DNA of 64,000 bases from Hetaerina americana (lineage: Eukaryota; Arthropoda; Insecta; Odonata; Calopterygidae), in contig JAKTNV010000001.1 in the NCBI GenBank assembly GCA_022747635.1, positions 29,677,990 through 29,741,989 on the forward strand. The letters run 5' to 3'. The position numbers and the translations under genes are program-made. Below the pieces are notes generated by a model, which saw nothing but the letters and a program-made list of their open reading frames with translations, ran no database searches and had not been told where the DNA came from. Position 1 is the stretch's first letter; every line of letters starts with the position of its first letter. Positions 61,592 to 64,000 of this stretch are shown in pieces.

Positions 61592-64000
61592 TAATCTACT
61601 GGTTAAGGTAGGTTTTGGATGGGCACAACTACCAAATAAATATTCTGTTTCTACTAACAAAACACAACCCAAAATCCTACTCTACAACAGGCCCCTCATC
61701 ATCTCTGTATAATTCCTTCCTCCCTTCATCCCATCCAATTTCCTTATCCCATTCCTGTCTCTTCCTTGTTTGCCTAACATTCTCCCCTCTATCACAGTCT
61801 TCAACATCACACTTCCAATCAATATGCTTTGCATCCATTTTTTCTGCCTCCTTAGATTTCTCCTACCAATCCCCTCTCCTTTCCCACCTTACCCCAGCAT
61901 GCCCTCATCTGTTTTCTTTTCCGTCCAGTTCACCTTTTCCATCCTTCACTACACCCACATTTCAAAAGCCTCCAATCTACATCTATCATCCTGCTTCAAT
62001 GACCACGTTTCCGCGCCGTACATAGCTACACTCCATAACAAAGTTTTCCCGAGTCTTTTCTTAATATCCTTACTCAATGTCCCTGTCATCAATTCCCTCT
62101 TCCTTGTAAAAGCCTGTTTGCCTAGTGCAATTCTTCTCATTACGCCCTTACTACTTTGGCCATTTTGGTCCAGAACGCTTCTGAGATACATAAACTGTCC
62201 TACCTGCTATAGTTATTACCCTCCTATTTTAATGTCAAGCTTACCATTTGTCTTTCTGAAAAATCTCATTACCTTGGTTTTTTTGTATTGATTCTCATCC
62301 CATATCTATTGCTCTGAATTTCCAATTCACTCAGCAATGCTTGCAACCCTTGGCTGACTGACAAACTAGAGCTTGGTCATCAGGAAACCTAGCTGATTCT
62401 ACAAATTTCCCACTGACTTTCCTATCTCCGGTTTCTCCCATGCCTCTTTAATTATTTCCTCCACGTATATGTTGAATGGCATTGATGATAATGGACAACC
62501 CTGCCTTACTCCTTTTCCTAACACTGCCCATTTGGACTCTTCGTTCCCCACTCACCTGAGAAGTCTGAGATATGTACAGGTTGTGGGTTAGTCTCCTATT
62601 CCTCCAATATATTCCTATTTTCTGCAATATTCTCATTAGTTTTTCCCAATCCCCCCTATCAAACTAAATCTAGTAATAATTTGCCTTACTCTCCATCCTT
62701 TGGTTGATGAACCTGAGAACAACTTTAGCTGTGTGGGAAATCAAACAAATTGTTCTTTAGTCCTCACATGAACGAGCATTTATCTTTTTGGAACAGGAGC
62801 TAACACTGAGCTCACAAAGTTTTCTGGCCAGATTCCTTCCTCATAGATGCTATGAATCAGTCCATATAGACTCTTCCTAATATGTTTTCCTAAACCTTTT
62901 AGTCCTTCCGTAGGAATGTTGTCTGCCCCCACGGCCTTATTTGATTTCATTTCTCTTAATACCCTTTCTATCTCATTGTTGGGTATGCCTGGACCTAAGT
63001 TATCTTCATCTACATCATATTCCCTTTCTATGTCTAACCTTGTTGGCCTAAGTTCTTTACCATGCAGTTCTTCTATATATTCCTTCCATCTCTCTTGGAT
63101 CTACTCTGCTTTAACTATTATCGTACCCAATTTATCCGTTACTCTTAGCACAGATCTTCCCTTATTACTTCCTGATAGTGATTAAACCTTGCTGTATAGA
63201 AATAGTGATTTAACCTTGCTGCATAGTGCACCAATTTCACCCTACTTCTGCAAACTTTCCATATCCTCGCGCTGCATCTTCCACCATTCTATTTTTGCTT
63301 TATTCATTACCCGTCCCAATCTTTATTTAACTCTTTGTACTTCTTTTGCCTAACTCTGTGTTTACATTCTTCCATTTTCTCCTCTCATCTATCTTTCTAA
63401 TCATCTCATCCGTGATCCATGGTTTCCCTGTCCTTTTCCTATTAACGGTTCCTGTAGCTTTCTATATCCCTTTTTTGATCAATTTCCATTTTATCTCGAC
63501 AGTACTCAGCTCTTTTCCCTTATTAATATTTTCTCTACAGCCCACCGATACTCCCTCCTTGTCAATCCAGTTAATCCTTCTACATTTCATTCCCTAACCC
63601 ACCACCCCTGGCTTATCTTTTTGAATTTGATGCTACACTTCATAAAATTTAACTTGTAAACAGAGTCTGAATCTGCTCCCGGGAAGCTATGCAAATTGCT
63701 ATGCCTTTTGTGGTGTCTAAACCAAGTGTTGCTGATGACTAACCCCTGTCTCCTGCAGAACTCAACTGCTCTCTCCCCGTGGTCATTCCTCGTGCCTAAA
63801 CCGTAGTCCCCGACCTCGTCACCATCTCTTCCTTCGCCTACCGTCGCATTCCAATCCCCCATCACTATCAAATGTTTCCCTGCAGGAACACACTCGATTG
63901 TCCTGTAACTGTTCCTATATCTTATCGACCTCTTCCTCCGTACGGTTGCTCGGTGGCATGTATACCTGAATAATAACCAAGTTCGTTGGTTCTGCTTTTA
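61592..64000 (-). mobile_element. Fourth LINE copy, running off the window
   Basis: It belongs to the same family as the 9.7 kb copy, with the 3' end at about 61,592 (AATCTACTGGTTAAGGTAGG). The minus strand reads ALGKQAFTRKRELMTGTLSK and WSVAMYGAETWSLKQDDRCR-LEAFEMWV at 61,949-62,191 (C-terminal region), ILQKIGIYWRNRRLTHNLY at 62,448-62,636 (reverse transcriptase), and MGDWNATVGEGRDGDEVGDY-GLGTRNDHGE at 63,587-63,871 (endonuclease). Frames are broken in many places. Its 5' part continues past 64,000. Confidence 0.85.

Overview
This is a window of animal nuclear DNA, almost certainly from an insect. It is AT-rich, has introns of 0.8-8 kb with GT/AG borders, and is crowded with non-LTR retrotransposon, mariner and tRNA-derived SINE copies. 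No bacterial-style gene organisation is present. Because the host exons are short (60-220 bp), they had to be read by eye from conserved protein motifs and splice signals.

Three host genes can be supported, all on the minus strand. (1) 21,729-37,948: a complete four-exon gene for the mitochondrial import receptor subunit TOM22, 138 aa, with every splice phase consistent. (2) 39,224-48,318: the mitochondrial acyl carrier protein (NDUFAB1 / mtacp1), with the two C-terminal exons and two alternative upstream exons lying 43 bp apart. These look like the mutually exclusive exon pair known from the Drosophila mtacp1 gene; the first exon (targeting peptide) was not found. (3) 56,593-60,639: the last three exons of a leucine-rich-repeat, single-pass membrane protein that resembles insect halfway / singed wings 2; its 5' exons lie beyond the window or were not recognised. 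Genes 1 and 2 are head-to-tail neighbours about 1.3 kb apart (stop codon to start codon), and both encode essential mitochondrial proteins.

Region by region: 1-1,489 is AT-rich with nothing recognised. 1,490-7,560 is a strikingly GC-, CpG- and GA/CT-rich block, probably a promoter / 5'-UTR region, with no convincing protein. 7,561-21,236 is repeat-rich intergenic DNA: a large minus-strand LINE carrying a nested SINE and mariner, a hAT-like fragment with a foldback, a deleted LINE copy and tRNA-derived SINEs. 21,237-38,500 is TOM22, whose long introns hold a LINE 3' end, mariner relics, a young SINE and a long hairpin. 38,680-48,850 is the ACP gene; one intron carries a mariner nested in a SINE, and another carries an unexplained plus-strand exon-like set. 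48,850-56,373 is mostly unremarkable intergenic DNA with a tandem duplication and a transposase relic. 56,374-60,639 is the LRR gene. 60,790-64,000 holds two further LINE pieces, the last running off the window.

Most long open frames here are transposon remnants or chance frames. The most interesting observations are the ACP alternative exon pair separated by an apparently unspliceably short intron, the plus-strand exon-like cluster inside the ACP gene, a perfect 23-bp hairpin in the LRR gene, and foldback elements whose loop carries a tRNA T-arm-like sequence. I found no convincing wholly new biological system.
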